This document shows positions 16,243-25,321 of a stretch of 64,000 nucleotides of DNA, in pieces. Under the pieces are notes generated by a model that was not told the DNA's origin, ran no database searches, and saw nothing but the letters and a program-made list of their open reading frames with translations. How positions within the stretch are numbered: position 1 is the stretch's first letter; each line of letters opens with the position of its first letter. The DNA comes from Streptomyces alanosinicus (GTDB lineage: Bacteria > Actinomycetota > Actinomycetes > Streptomycetales > Streptomycetaceae). Location: assembly GCF_014650595.1 (NCBI RefSeq), contig NZ_BMVG01000001.1, positions 930,001 through 994,000 of the forward strand, in the 5' to 3' direction. The position numbers were made by a program, and so were the translations under genes.

Positions 16243-16669
16243 GCGGTTCTCCTTCGGGTGCGTCGGTCGGATGCGGCGGTCGGGTGCGGCGGTCACTCGG
16301 GGCGGTCTGGTCCGTCGGGTCCGTCGCATGGTGCCGCTGGCCGGATGGTGCGGCTTTGAACGGGTTACGGCAGGCCTACCCCGAGACGGCGCCCGCACTC
16401 GCTCCCGTTTTCCGGAGCACCGGAACGGGGCGGCGGCGCCGACCGCGTTCGCCTCCGGCGCGGCCGCGTACGCGGGACGGGGCGCATGTCCGGCCCGAGG
16501 GGGCGCGGGGAGAACACCGGGCCGGGCGGCCGACCTGTGAGGGGCGCGGGGAACTGCGCGAGCGGCCACGACGCACCCGCGGCCGCCGGACAGGCACCAC
16601 CACGCCCCTACCGGCCTGCCGGACTACTGCCTGCCGGCCTGCTGGGCGCAAAACAACACGGGCCCGGAT
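16243..16669. other. Gene-free stretch between malQ operon and HNH gene
   Basis: 427 bp with no supported coding frame. It should contain the promoter of the small gene/malQ unit near 16250-16330. Its HNH-proximal part holds a dispersed-type repeat (16538-16590) and the HNH terminator hairpin. Confidence 0.5.
16538..16590 (+). repeat. Dispersed Streptomyces-type intergenic repeat
   Basis: The string GAGGGGCGCGGGGAACTGCG followed by CGAGCGGCCACGACGCACCC resembles a repeat I recall as frequent in Streptomyces intergenic regions. Only one copy is present in this window, so identity rests on memory. Confidence 0.5.
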
Positions 16670-16697
16670 CTAGGCAGAAATGCCGTCGATCCGGGCC
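16661..16697. terminator. Hairpin at the end of the HNH gene
   Basis: GGCCCGGATC (16661-16670) pairs perfectly with GATCCGGGCC (16688-16697). The hairpin overlaps the stop codon of the HNH gene, a compact terminator layout. Confidence 0.5.
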
Positions 16698-17206
16698 ATG
16701 GCGTCATCCGCGCCGTACGGCTGCAAGTACGGCAGCCAGCGCGGATCCCTATGCCCGGTGCCGATGATGCGCCAGGCCAGCCCCGATGGCGGAGCCGGTT
16801 TGTGCCGTAGCCGCCACCCCAGCTCGACGAGGTGCCGGTCGGCCTTCACGTGGTTGCAGCGGCGGCAGGAGGCCACCACGTTGTCCCAGACGTGCTTGCC
16901 CCCGCGGCTGCGCGGGATGACGTGGTCGACGCTGGTTGCGACGCCACCGCAGTACATGCACCGGCCCCCGTCGCGGGCGAAGAGCGCACGGCGGGTGAGA
17001 GGAACGGGCCCCCGATAGGGAACCCGGACGAATCGCTTGAGCCGGACCACGCTGGGTGCGGGGACTGTGACGGTTGCGCTGTGCATATAGGCGCCGGATT
17101 CCTCCAGGGAGACAGCCTTGTTCTCCAGGACGAGGATGAGCGCGCGGCGGAGCGGTACGACGCCGAGCGGCTCGTACGACGCGTTGAGGACCAGGACATG
17201 CGGCAC
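16670..17206 (-). CDS. HNH endonuclease family protein
   Basis: 178 aa from the GTG at 17206, after CCCAAGGAGGCCCCC. The C-terminal half is an HNH nuclease domain: CMYCGGVATSVDHVIPRSRGGKHVWDNVVASCRRCNHVKADR, with the DH pair, the Asn and two CxxC zinc knuckles. The N-terminal part (VLVLNASYEPLGVVPLRRALILVLENKA) is the extension found in the very widely conserved actinobacterial HNH family. Its substrate and role are not established; the wide conservation argues for a housekeeping DNA process rather than restriction. It is divergent from the MscS gene. Confidence 0.9.
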   Translation of the reverse strand: MPHVLVLNASYEPLGVVPLRRALILVLENKAVSLEESGAYMHSATVTVPAPSVVRLKRFVRVPYRGPVPLTRRALFARDGGRCMYCGGVATSVDHVIPRSRGGKHVWDNVVASCRRCNHVKADRHLVELGWRLRHKPAPPSGLAWRIIGTGHRDPRWLPYLQPYGADDAMARIDGISA

Positions 17207-17532
17207 GGGGGCCTCCTTGGGCGTCGGCGGCGCGTGGCTCGCGCCGGGACGATCTGCAGCCAGTCTCCCCTCATGCCTGGTGGAAGCGCCACCATGTCCC
17301 GGTAACGGGCTGGGAGTGTTTTCGACCACATCCGATTCATCCCCCGGATCATGGCCTGTTCAAGCCGGGGTGAGACCGGTCTCTCCGGTGCCCCTCCTTG
17401 GCGGATCCGCGCGGGAGGCACACAATGCCCCGTTAGTGTGGTGGTCCTGTCCGTCCGGTGATCTTTTCGTGACCTTGAAGACCTTGACCGCCCCGCCGGT
17501 ACGGACCGTGCAGCACCTTGGAGGTACCTGCC
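17207..17532. promoter_or_regulatory. Divergent promoter region, HNH gene / mscS
   Basis: 326 bp without a gene. Both neighbours must start here. A short inverted pair occurs around 17384-17420, but I see no convincing promoter hexamers or operator. Confidence 0.4.
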
Positions 17533-18645
17533 GTGTCGTCCTTGCCCGCCGTCCTTGTGGCCGCCGGTGCGTCGCCGACCCCGTCCCCTTCCCCCTCGGG
17601 CTCCACGGAGCCGCCCGTGCCCTCGATCCAGGACGCCCAGCAGAGCGCGACGAACGCGGCGACCTGGGTCGAGCAGAACTGGTCGACCTGGCTCGCGATG
17701 GCGTTGCAGATCCTGCTGATCGTGGTCGTCTCGGTGGCGCTGCGCGCGGTGGTGCGGCGGGCGATCACCAAGCTGATCGACCGGATGAGCCGCACCGCGG
17801 AGGCGGTGGACGGCACCGCGCTGGGCGGTCTGCTGGTCAACGCCGAGCGGCGCCGGCAGCGCTCGCAGGCGATCGGCTCGGTGCTGCGCTCGGTGGCGAG
17901 TTTCCTGATCCTCGGCACGGCCGCGCTGATGGTGCTGTCCACCTTCAAGATCAACCTGGCGCCGCTGCTGGCGTCGGCCGGAGTGGCGGGCGTGGCCATC
18001 GGTTTCGGCGCCCGGAACCTGGTCACCGACTTCCTCTCCGGCGTGTTCATGATCCTTGAGGACCAGTACGGCGTCGGTGACGTGGTCGACGCGGGGGTGG
18101 CCACCGGTGAGGTGATAGAGGTCGGACTGCGCGTGACCAAGCTGCGCGGCGCGGACGGTGAGATCTGGTACGTCCGCAACGGCGAGGTCAAGCGGATAGG
18201 AAACCTCTCGCAGGGCTGGGCCACGGCCGGCGTCGATGTGACGGTCCGCTCCAGCGAGGACCTGGACAAGGTCAAGGAGACGCTGGACCTGGTCGCCGAG
18301 CACATGAGCAAGGAAGAGCCCTGGAACGAAATGCTGTGGGGTCCGATCGAGGTGCTCGGCCTGGACTCGGTCCTGATCGACTCGATGGTGGTGCGGGTTT
18401 CGGCCAAGACGATGCCCGGCAAGTCACTGACGGTCGAGCGGGAGCTGCGCTGGCGCATCAAGCGGGCGTTCGACGCGGCGCACATCCGCATCGTGGGCGG
18501 CGCGACGACGGTGGAGGACGCGGCGGACACCCCCGACCCGTCAGCCTCGGTCGCGGCTCCGTCGGCCTTCTCCAACGCGGACTCCGCGCAGGCGAAGGCG
18601 GCGACGCCGATCGCCCCCCAGCAGCCGGAGCCTCCGGCCAAGTAG
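17533..18645 (+). CDS. Mechanosensitive ion channel, MscS family
   Basis: 370 aa from the GTG at 17533, preceded by CTTGGAGGTACCTGCC. After a Pro/Ser-rich leader there are membrane spans at about 56-75 and 125-145, then the MscS pore helix region (LLASAGVAGVAIGFGARNLVTDFLSGVFMILEDQYGVGDVV) and the beta domain (VIEVGLRVTKLRGADGEIWYVRNGEVKRIGN). It forms a cytoplasmic-membrane emergency valve that opens on hypo-osmotic shock. The C-terminal tail is Ala/Pro-rich and disordered. It stands alone and is probably expressed from its own promoter. Confidence 0.93.
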   Translation: MSSLPAVLVAAGASPTPSPSPSGSTEPPVPSIQDAQQSATNAATWVEQNWSTWLAMALQILLIVVVSVALRAVVRRAITKLIDRMSRTAEAVDGTALGGLLVNAERRRQRSQAIGSVLRSVASFLILGTAALMVLSTFKINLAPLLASAGVAGVAIGFGARNLVTDFLSGVFMILEDQYGVGDVVDAGVATGEVIEVGLRVTKLRGADGEIWYVRNGEVKRIGNLSQGWATAGVDVTVRSSEDLDKVKETLDLVAEHMSKEEPWNEMLWGPIEVLGLDSVLIDSMVVRVSAKTMPGKSLTVERELRWRIKRAFDAAHIRIVGGATTVEDAADTPDPSASVAAPSAFSNADSAQAKAATPIAPQQPEPPAK

Positions 18646-18782
18646 CGAGCGGAACGGTTCAGCACACTCGTTCGAGTGAACAGGTGGGGCATTCCGGCGC
18701 GGGGAGCGCACGGGGTGCCCCATCGTTCTGCCGGGGCGCCCGGCGTGGGCTTAGCCTGGCATCAGTGCGACAAGGAGAAGCG

Positions 18783-19403
18783 ATGAGCGCCGAACCGATC
18801 ATGGAGCCGGTCATGACGCAGGTGGACCCCATTGACCTGTTGAGTGCGTTCGAAGAGGCGTCACCGATGCCGATTCGGCCGGAGTACGTCGAGGGGACGG
18901 CCATCGTGCCACCGCAGCCGAATGACAATCACAACGACGGTGCCTTCAAGCTCGCGGTCCAGTTCTTCAACGCCGGGTTCGAACTGGCAGGCATGGGCAA
19001 CGGGTACCGCGCCGCCGACAAGGACGGCAAGACGACGGCCTTGGTCGTTCCTGACTTGTACATTCGTCGCCGCATGCCGACCGAACTCGATGAGTCGTAC
19101 CGCACAGCCCACAAAGGCTGGTATCCCATCGACATGATCGCTCTGATCGGCGAGGTCACTTCGACCAACCTAGAAACGGACACAGGCCCGAAGTTCCGCG
19201 CTTATGCCGCTGCCGGAGTCCCCGTCTACGTCCTCATCGACCGCCATTCCAAGACGGCCCACTGCTACACCGACCCCGTCCTCCCCGGTGACGACCCCAC
19301 CGAGGCCTACTACGCCACCGACACCAAGGTCGACCTCGGCGACCCCCTCACCCTCCCCACCCCGTACCCCACCCTCGACACCGCCCCCTTCCTCCAGGGC
19401 TGA
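18783..19403 (+). CDS. Uma2 family (PD-(D/E)XK-like) endonuclease-type protein
   Basis: 206 aa from the ATG at 18783 after CAAGGAGAAGCG. The Uma2/DUF820 fold is visible: PIRPEYVEGTAIVPPQPNDNHNDGAF, LVVPDLYIRRRMP, IALIGEVTSTNLETDTGPKFRAYAAAGVPVYVLIDRHSKTAHCY, giving the D...E-x-T/S putative nuclease residues. This family is strongly expanded in Streptomyces and cyanobacteria, and its function is largely unproven. It is a single gene with no partner. Confidence 0.88.
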   Translation: MSAEPIMEPVMTQVDPIDLLSAFEEASPMPIRPEYVEGTAIVPPQPNDNHNDGAFKLAVQFFNAGFELAGMGNGYRAADKDGKTTALVVPDLYIRRRMPTELDESYRTAHKGWYPIDMIALIGEVTSTNLETDTGPKFRAYAAAGVPVYVLIDRHSKTAHCYTDPVLPGDDPTEAYYATDTKVDLGDPLTLPTPYPTLDTAPFLQG

Positions 19404-19460
19404 CCGAGCCCCGGCCCCGCCCCCGAGATAACGACTCCGTTTCCTCGCGGTCGTTGTCTA

Positions 19461-19518
19461 TTGACGCCCCCTTCGTCCTGGGCTTACGTTCCTCCCACCC
19501 AAATAGGAAAGTTTCCTA
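19461..19518 (+). promoter_or_regulatory. Promoter and ROK (CsnR-type) operator of the sugar operon
   Basis: TTGACG (19461-19466) and TACGTT (19485-19490) are separated by 18 bp and fit a housekeeping promoter. Thirteen bp further on is the perfect 15-bp palindrome TAGGAAAGTTTCCTA (19504-19518), centred on 19511, placed where a bound repressor would block transcription start. It resembles operators reported for ROK sugar repressors; identity with the CsnR box is from memory. Confidence 0.75.
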
Positions 19519-19590
19519 ACAATGATCTTGGCTGGACGTCTGGCCAGGTCACTGGGAAGCTGGGCGGCTGGAAAGGCAGGTGTCGAGCCC

Positions 19591-20802
19591 ATGGCAGGAA
19601 CCGCCGGTACGCCGGGCACCCCACGCGTGCTGCGCGCCATGAACGACCGCGCCGCCCTGGACCTCCTGCTGGAGCACGGGCCGCTGTCACGCACCCGGAT
19701 CGGCAAGCTCACCGGCCTGTCCAAGCCCACCGCCTCCCAGCTGCTGGCCCGCCTGGAGGCGGCCGGCCTGGTCCGGGTCACCGGCACCAGCGAGGGCCGG
19801 CCGGGCCCGGGCGCCCAGCTGTACGCGGTCCATCCCGGCGCCGCGTACGCCGCCGGACTCGATGTCGCCCCGCACCGCATCCGCGCCGCCGTCGCCGACA
19901 TCACCGGCCGCACCGTCGGCGAGTACGAGCTGCCCACCCCGGGACGGCATCCCGCAGGGCCCGTGGTCCAGCAGGTCACCGATGCCCTCGACGCCGCCGT
20001 GAAGGCGGCCGGACTCGCCCGGTCCGATGTGCACCGGCTCGTCATCGGCACCCCCGGCGCCTTCGACCCCACCACCGGCCGGCTGCGCTACGCCTCCCAT
20101 CTGCCCGGCTGGCACTCCCCCAGCCTGCTCGACGAACTCGCCGCCGCCCTGCCGATGCCGGTGGAGTACGAGAACGACGTCAACCTCGTCGCCCTCGCCG
20201 AACAACGGCTCGGCGCCGCCAAGGGCCACGGCGACTTCGTGCTGCTGTGGAGCCAGGAGGGCCTCGGCGCCGCCCTGGTCCTCGGCGGCCGGCTGCACCG
20301 GGGCTGGACCGGCGGCGCCGGCGAGGTCGGCTTCCTGCCGGTGCCGGGCACCCCCCTCGTGCGGCAGGTGACCAAGGCCAACAGCGGTGGATACCAGGAA
20401 CTGGCCGGCTCCCAGGCCGTACCGAAACTGGCCCGTGAACTGGGCATCGAGGACCTGCCGTCGGGGCCGTACACCGAAGTCGCCGCCGAACTCGTCGCCC
20501 GTGCCGCCGACCACACCAGCGGCCCCTACCGGGAGCTGCTGCAGACCTACGCCACCCGGCTCGCCACGGGTCTCGCCTCGCTCGTCTCCGTCCTCGACCC
20601 CGAACTCGTCGTCCTCAGCGGCTCCGCGCTGACGGCCGGCGGCGAGCGGCTGCGCGCCCTCGTCCAGGCCGAGCTGGAGGAGCTGGCCGCGGCCCGTCCC
20701 CGACTGGTCGTCGGCAACGTCCAGGAACACCCCGTTCTGCGCGGCGCGTTGGAGTCCGCGCTCGTCACCACCCGCGACGAGGTCTTCGACACCTCGCGCT
20801 GA
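19591..20802 (+). CDS. csnR: ROK family transcriptional repressor of a sugar operon (CsnR-like)
   Basis: 403 aa from the ATG at 19591 (GGAAAGGCAGG upstream). The N-terminal winged helix (RAALDLLLEHGPLSRTRIGKLTGLSKPTASQLLARLEAAGLV) precedes a ROK sugar-kinase-like domain (AGLDVAPHRIRAAVADITG, VIGTPGAFDPTTG, YENDVNLVALAEQR, GGAGEVGFLP). It begins a six-gene forward run that includes a binding protein, two permeases, a GH4 enzyme and a kinase. That order matches the chitosan-oligosaccharide csnR-K operon of S. coelicolor as I remember it. It should repress the operon at the palindrome upstream until glucosamine-type sugars are present. The family is certain, the csn assignment likely. Confidence 0.85.
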   Translation: MAGTAGTPGTPRVLRAMNDRAALDLLLEHGPLSRTRIGKLTGLSKPTASQLLARLEAAGLVRVTGTSEGRPGPGAQLYAVHPGAAYAAGLDVAPHRIRAAVADITGRTVGEYELPTPGRHPAGPVVQQVTDALDAAVKAAGLARSDVHRLVIGTPGAFDPTTGRLRYASHLPGWHSPSLLDELAAALPMPVEYENDVNLVALAEQRLGAAKGHGDFVLLWSQEGLGAALVLGGRLHRGWTGGAGEVGFLPVPGTPLVRQVTKANSGGYQELAGSQAVPKLARELGIEDLPSGPYTEVAAELVARAADHTSGPYRELLQTYATRLATGLASLVSVLDPELVVLSGSALTAGGERLRALVQAELEELAAARPRLVVGNVQEHPVLRGALESALVTTRDEVFDTSR

Positions 20803-20863
20803 GCCCCCCAGCACCTCCAGCACCCCCTCCTTCCCCGTTCACCCGTCCTTGGGAGACCTCGCC

Positions 20864-22207
20864 ATGCCCGAAGTCATACCTTCAGTTGCCCGAAAGACGG
20901 CTTTTGCCCTGACGGCGTCGCTGGCGCTGCTCGCCACCGCCTGTACCGGCCAGTCCGGCTCGGGCGCCACGGACGACGCCGCGAAGGACACGACGATCAA
21001 CTTCTGGCACGCCTGGAGCGCGCCCAACGAGGTCAAGGCCGTCACCTCGCTGGTCTCCGGCTTCGAGAAGGCGCATCCCAACATCCATGTGAACGTCGTC
21101 GGCGATATGACCGACGACAAGATCAATCAGGCGCTGCGGTCGGGGGGTGACAAAGCGCCGGATGTGATCTCCTCCTTCACCACCAACAACGTGGGAAAGT
21201 TCTGCTCCTCCGGCGCGCTGGTCGACCTCAACCCCTTCTTCAAGAAGTCGGGCATCGACCCGCAGGCCACGTTCCCGAAGACGATGAACGAGTACACCCG
21301 GTTCGACGGCAACCGCTGCACGGCGCCGCTGCTCGGTGACGCATACGGGCTCTACTACAACAAGACCGCCTTCAAGAAGGCGCACATCGCCTCCCCACCG
21401 AAGACCTGGTCCGAGTTCGAGGCCGACGCGAAGAAACTCACCATCGCCGACGGGGACTCGTACAAACAGCTCGGGTTCATGCCGGACTACCACGGCTGGG
21501 AGACCACCACCGAGCACTATTTCGCACAGTTCTCACCGACGTACTTCGGCAAGGACGGCAAGTCGGACCTCGGCAAGGACCCGGCCTTCGAAAAGGGATT
21601 CACCCTCCAGAAGCGGCTCGTGGACGAGCTCGGCGGATTCCGGAAGCTGGAGAGGTTCCGCTCCACCCTCGGTGACGAGTGGGGCGCCGAACACCCCTTC
21701 CACACCGGCCAGGTCGCCATGCAGCTCGACGGCGAGTGGCGGCTCGGGATGGCGCTGGCGGCCAAGCCGAAGTTCGACATCGGCGTCGCCCCGCTGCCCG
21801 TCCCCGACGACCAGGCCGGCCAGTACGGCAAGGGCTACATCACCGGCACCGTCGCGGGCATCGCCGCCGCCGGCCACAAGCAGAACGCGGCCTGGGAATT
21901 CGTCAAATACATCACCACGGACACGGACGCGGTGGTCGGCTTCTCCAACGACCTGCACAACGTGCCCTCCACGCTCGCGGCCCTGAAGTCCCCGAAGCTG
22001 ACGTACGACCCGCGCTTCAAGACCTTCCTGGACATCGCCGCCGACCCGAATTCGACCACCACGCCCGCCTCGGTCAACGGCGGTGTGTATCTCACCACCA
22101 TCCAGCAGCTCGGATTCGACTACGAGAGCGGCAAGGTCACCGATCTGAAGGCCGGCCTGAAGAAAGCGGCCGCGCAGATCGACACGGACATCGCGCAGGC
22201 GAAGTAG
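20864..22207 (+). CDS. csnE: Sugar ABC transporter substrate-binding lipoprotein
   Basis: 447 aa. The N-terminus is a lipoprotein signal with lipobox LLATAC (Cys27), so the protein is anchored outside the membrane. The mature part is a type 1 extracellular solute-binding protein (INFWHAWSAPNEVKAV, LGDAYGLYYNKTAFKKAHI, PKTWSEFEADAKKL, AMQLDGEWRLGMAL). The ATG at 20864 follows TTGGGAGACCTCGCC. Operon position after the ROK regulator and before two permeases supports oligosaccharide uptake, probably chitosan oligomers by gene order. No ATPase is encoded in the operon, so it probably uses a shared MsiK-type ATPase. Confidence 0.88.
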   Translation: MPEVIPSVARKTAFALTASLALLATACTGQSGSGATDDAAKDTTINFWHAWSAPNEVKAVTSLVSGFEKAHPNIHVNVVGDMTDDKINQALRSGGDKAPDVISSFTTNNVGKFCSSGALVDLNPFFKKSGIDPQATFPKTMNEYTRFDGNRCTAPLLGDAYGLYYNKTAFKKAHIASPPKTWSEFEADAKKLTIADGDSYKQLGFMPDYHGWETTTEHYFAQFSPTYFGKDGKSDLGKDPAFEKGFTLQKRLVDELGGFRKLERFRSTLGDEWGAEHPFHTGQVAMQLDGEWRLGMALAAKPKFDIGVAPLPVPDDQAGQYGKGYITGTVAGIAAAGHKQNAAWEFVKYITTDTDAVVGFSNDLHNVPSTLAALKSPKLTYDPRFKTFLDIAADPNSTTTPASVNGGVYLTTIQQLGFDYESGKVTDLKAGLKKAAAQIDTDIAQAK

Positions 22208-22210
22208 CCG

Positions 22211-23152
22211 ATGAGTTCGGTCACTCTGGCATCCAAGCGCCGCCGCTCGGCGCTGCGGACCCTCGCCTTCATGTCGCCCTGGCTGATCGGCTTCGCGGTC
22301 TTCTTCGCGTACCCGCTGATCTCGACGGTCTATTTCTCCTTCATGCACTACGACGGCTTCAAGGCGCCGACGTGGAGCGGCGGGAAGAACTGGACATACG
22401 TCTTCGAGCACTATCCGTACTTCTGGCCCGCGATGCGCAACACCCTGTGGCTGGTGCTCGTGATGGTGTCCCTCCGGGTCGTCTTCGGCCTCGGTATCGG
22501 CCTGCTCATCACCAAGATCAAGACGGGTACGGGCGTCTTCCGCACCCTCTTCTATCTGCCCTACCTCGCCCCGCCGGTCGCCGCGACCATGGCCTTCGCC
22601 TTCCTGCTCAACCCCGGTACGGGACCGGTCAACTCGGTCCTGGGCAAGATCGGCGTCCCGGCGCCGGGCTGGTTCAACGACCCCGCCTGGTCCAAGCCGG
22701 CCCTCACCCTGCTCGCGCTGTGGGGCATCGGCGATCTGATGGTCATCTTCATGGCCGCGCTGCTCGACGTACCGACGGAGCAGTACGAGGCGGCGGAGCT
22801 GGACGGCGCCTCGGCCTGGCAGCGCTTCCGGTACGTCACGCTCCCGAACATCTCCCCGATCGTGATGTTCGCGGTGGTCACCGGGGTCATCCAGACGATG
22901 CAGTACTACACGCAGCCGCTCATCGCCGGGAAGGTCGCCTCGGGAGTCATCCAGGGCGCCGGCACCATGTTCGAGCCCGGCTACCCGGAGAAGTCCACCC
23001 TGACCCTCCCCCAGCTGGTCTACAACCTCGGCTTCCAGCGCTTCGACTACGGCTCCGCCTGTGTCGTCGCCCTCGTCCTCTTCGCCCTGTCCATGGTGTT
23101 CACCGCGTTCCTGATGCGGCGCCGGGGCGGTCTCATCCAGGCAGGTGACTGA
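22211..23152 (+). CDS. csnF: Sugar ABC transporter permease (MalF type)
   Basis: 313 aa with six membrane spans. The binding-protein-dependent permease motif EQYEAAELDGASAWQRFRYVTLPNISP (EAA loop) is present near residue 195, the site that contacts the ATPase. The N-terminus (TLAFMSPWLIGFAVFFAYPLISTVYFSFMHY) is typical of carbohydrate permeases of the MalF group. It begins 3 bp after the binding-protein stop and ends 2 bp before the second permease, so the three are one unit. Confidence 0.9.
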   Translation: MSSVTLASKRRRSALRTLAFMSPWLIGFAVFFAYPLISTVYFSFMHYDGFKAPTWSGGKNWTYVFEHYPYFWPAMRNTLWLVLVMVSLRVVFGLGIGLLITKIKTGTGVFRTLFYLPYLAPPVAATMAFAFLLNPGTGPVNSVLGKIGVPAPGWFNDPAWSKPALTLLALWGIGDLMVIFMAALLDVPTEQYEAAELDGASAWQRFRYVTLPNISPIVMFAVVTGVIQTMQYYTQPLIAGKVASGVIQGAGTMFEPGYPEKSTLTLPQLVYNLGFQRFDYGSACVVALVLFALSMVFTAFLMRRRGGLIQAGD

Positions 23153-23154
23153 CG

Positions 23155-24048
23155 ATGACCCAAGTACTGGACCGGCCGGTGGAGCTGAAGACGCCGCTGT
23201 CGGACGCCGGGCGCACGGCCCGCCGCAAGGCCCTGCTGGAGTGGGTGGCGATCCACGCCCTCGGGGTCGCCGCCGCGCTCTTCTTCGTCCTCCCCTTCGT
23301 GTTCGTGTTCCTGACCTCGCTGATGAGCGACACCCAGGCACTCAGCCGCGACCTGATCCCGCACACCTGGGAGTGGGGCAATTACAGGAAGGTCTTCGAC
23401 ACGCCCGGCTTTCTGACCTGGTGGAAGAACACACTGGTCTACGCCGGCCTGGGCACCGTGCTCACCGTCGTCTCGTCGATCCCGGTGGCGTACGCCCTCG
23501 CCAAGTTCCGCTTCCGGGGCCGCAACCTGTCCCTCATGCTGGTGATCTCGATGATGATGCTGCCACCGCAGGTGGTGATCATCCCGATGTATCTGTTCTG
23601 GGCGAAGCAACTGGACCTGTCCGGCACGCTGTGGCCGCTGATCGTCCCGATGGCGTTCGGCGACGCGTTCTCCATCTTCCTGCTGCGCCAGTTCCTGATG
23701 ACGATCCCGAACGAGTACCTGGACGCGGCGAAGGTGGACGGATGCGGGGAGCTCAGGACCCTGCTGAAGGTCGTCCTGCCGATGGCCCGCCCCGGCATCG
23801 CCGCCGTGGCCCTCTTCCAGTTCTTCTGCGCCTGGAACGACTACTTCGGCCCCCAGATCTACGCCTCCGAGAACCCCGGCGCCTGGACCCTGTCCTACGG
23901 CCTGGAGTCCTTCAAGGGCGCCCACCACACCGACTGGAACCTCACCATGGCCGCGACCGTGCTGGTCATGGCCCCCGTGATCCTCGTGTTCTTCTTCGCC
24001 CAGAAGGCGTTCGTCGAGGGCGTCACACTCACCGGAGTGAAGGGTTGA
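23155..24048 (+). CDS. csnG: Sugar ABC transporter permease (MalG type)
   Basis: 297 aa with six membrane spans. The EAA loop reads NEYLDAAKVDGCGELRTLLKVVLPMARPGI, and the N-terminal part (AALFFVLPFVFVFLTSLMSDTQAL) and PPQVVIIPMYLFWAKQL are typical MalG-group features. It pairs with the MalF-type permease just upstream to form the membrane channel. A GH4 gene follows after 7 bp. Confidence 0.9.
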   Translation: MTQVLDRPVELKTPLSDAGRTARRKALLEWVAIHALGVAAALFFVLPFVFVFLTSLMSDTQALSRDLIPHTWEWGNYRKVFDTPGFLTWWKNTLVYAGLGTVLTVVSSIPVAYALAKFRFRGRNLSLMLVISMMMLPPQVVIIPMYLFWAKQLDLSGTLWPLIVPMAFGDAFSIFLLRQFLMTIPNEYLDAAKVDGCGELRTLLKVVLPMARPGIAAVALFQFFCAWNDYFGPQIYASENPGAWTLSYGLESFKGAHHTDWNLTMAATVLVMAPVILVFFFAQKAFVEGVTLTGVKG

Positions 24049-24055
24049 TCCGTAT

Positions 24056-25321
24056 ATGAAACTCACCGTGGTCGGCGGCGGTTCGACCTACACCCCCGAA
24101 CTCATCGACGGCTTCGCCCGTCTGCGGGACACCCTGCCCGTCGAGGAACTCGTCCTCGTGGACCCGGCCGCCGAGCGCCTGGAGCTGGTGGGCGGCCTCG
24201 CCCGCCGGATCTTCGCCAAGCAGGGCCACCCCGGCCGGATCGTCACCACCGCTGACGTGGACGCGGGCATCGACGGCGCCGACGCCGTGCTGCTCCAGCT
24301 GCGCGTCGGCGGCCAGGCGGCCCGCGAGCAGGACGAGACCTGGCCGCTGGAGTGCGGCTGCGTCGGCCAGGAGACCACCGGCGCGGGCGGCCTGGCCAAG
24401 GCGCTGCGCACGGTGCCGGTGGTCCTCGACATCGCCGAACGGGTCCGCCGGGCCAACCCGCGCGCATGGATCATCGACTTCACCAACCCGGTCGGCATCG
24501 TCACCCGCGCCCTGCTCCAGGCCGGGCACCGCGCGGTCGGGCTGTGCAACGTGGCGATCGGCTTCCAGCGGAAGTTCGCGGGCATGCTGGGTGTGGCCCC
24601 GGCGGATGTGCATCTGGGCCATGTGGGCCTGAACCACCTCACCTGGGAAACAGGTGTGCGCCTCGGCGGTCCGGAGGGCGCGAACGTGCTGCCGAAGCTG
24701 CTGGCCGAGCACGGCGACTCGATCGCCGAAGACCTCCGTCTGTCGCGCCCCCTCCTGGACCGGCTGGGCGTGGTCCCGTCCTACTACCTGCGCTACTACT
24801 ACGCCCACGACGAGGTCGTGGACGAGCTGCGCACCAAGCCGTCCCGAGCGGCCGAAGTCGCCGCCATGGAACGGGAGTTGCTGGCGATGTACGGCGATCC
24901 GGCCCTGGCCGAGAAGCCCGCGCTGCTCGCCAGGCGCGGCGGCGCCTACTACTCGGAGGCGGCCGTGGACCTGGCGGCCGCACTGCTCGGCGGTGCGGGC
25001 AGCCCGTATCAGGTGGTGAACGCGGTCAACCAGGGCACGCTGCCCTTCCTCCCGGACGACGCGGTGATCGAGGTCCAGGCCGCGATCGGCCCGAACGGCC
25101 CGGTCCCGCTGCCGGTACCGGAGCCGGACCCGCTGTTCGCCGGTCTGATCGCGAACGTGACGGCGTACGAGGACCTGGCCCTGGAGGCGGCCCTGCGCGG
25201 TGGCCGCGACCGCGTCTTCCGCGCCCTGCTCGCCCATCCGCTGATCGGCCAGTACGCCTACGCCGACGCCCTCACCGACCAGTTGATCGCACACAACCGG
25301 GAGCACCTCGCGTGGGCCTGA
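24056..25321 (+). CDS. csnH: GH4 family glycosidase (6-phospho-beta-glucosidase-like)
   Basis: 421 aa. GH4 enzymes use NAD+ and a divalent metal for redox-assisted hydrolysis of (phospho)glycosides. Visible features are the Rossmann loop VVGGGSTYTPELI, IIDFTNPVGIVTRAL, the metal-binding Cys in GLCNVAIGF and the His in GHVGLNHLTW. In the csn operon this enzyme is thought to cleave imported chitosan-derived oligomers. The next gene starts 10 bp before its stop, so translation is coupled. Family assignment is firm; whether it acts on a phosphorylated sugar is not visible. Confidence 0.9.
   Translation: MKLTVVGGGSTYTPELIDGFARLRDTLPVEELVLVDPAAERLELVGGLARRIFAKQGHPGRIVTTADVDAGIDGADAVLLQLRVGGQAAREQDETWPLECGCVGQETTGAGGLAKALRTVPVVLDIAERVRRANPRAWIIDFTNPVGIVTRALLQAGHRAVGLCNVAIGFQRKFAGMLGVAPADVHLGHVGLNHLTWETGVRLGGPEGANVLPKLLAEHGDSIAEDLRLSRPLLDRLGVVPSYYLRYYYAHDEVVDELRTKPSRAAEVAAMERELLAMYGDPALAEKPALLARRGGAYYSEAAVDLAAALLGGAGSPYQVVNAVNQGTLPFLPDDAVIEVQAAIGPNGPVPLPVPEPDPLFAGLIANVTAYEDLALEAALRGGRDRVFRALLAHPLIGQYAYADALTDQLIAHNREHLAWA

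Noticed and set aside
20803..20863. Second operator before the binding-protein gene
   Set aside because: No palindrome resembling TAGGAAAGTTTCCTA is present in the 61-bp gap.
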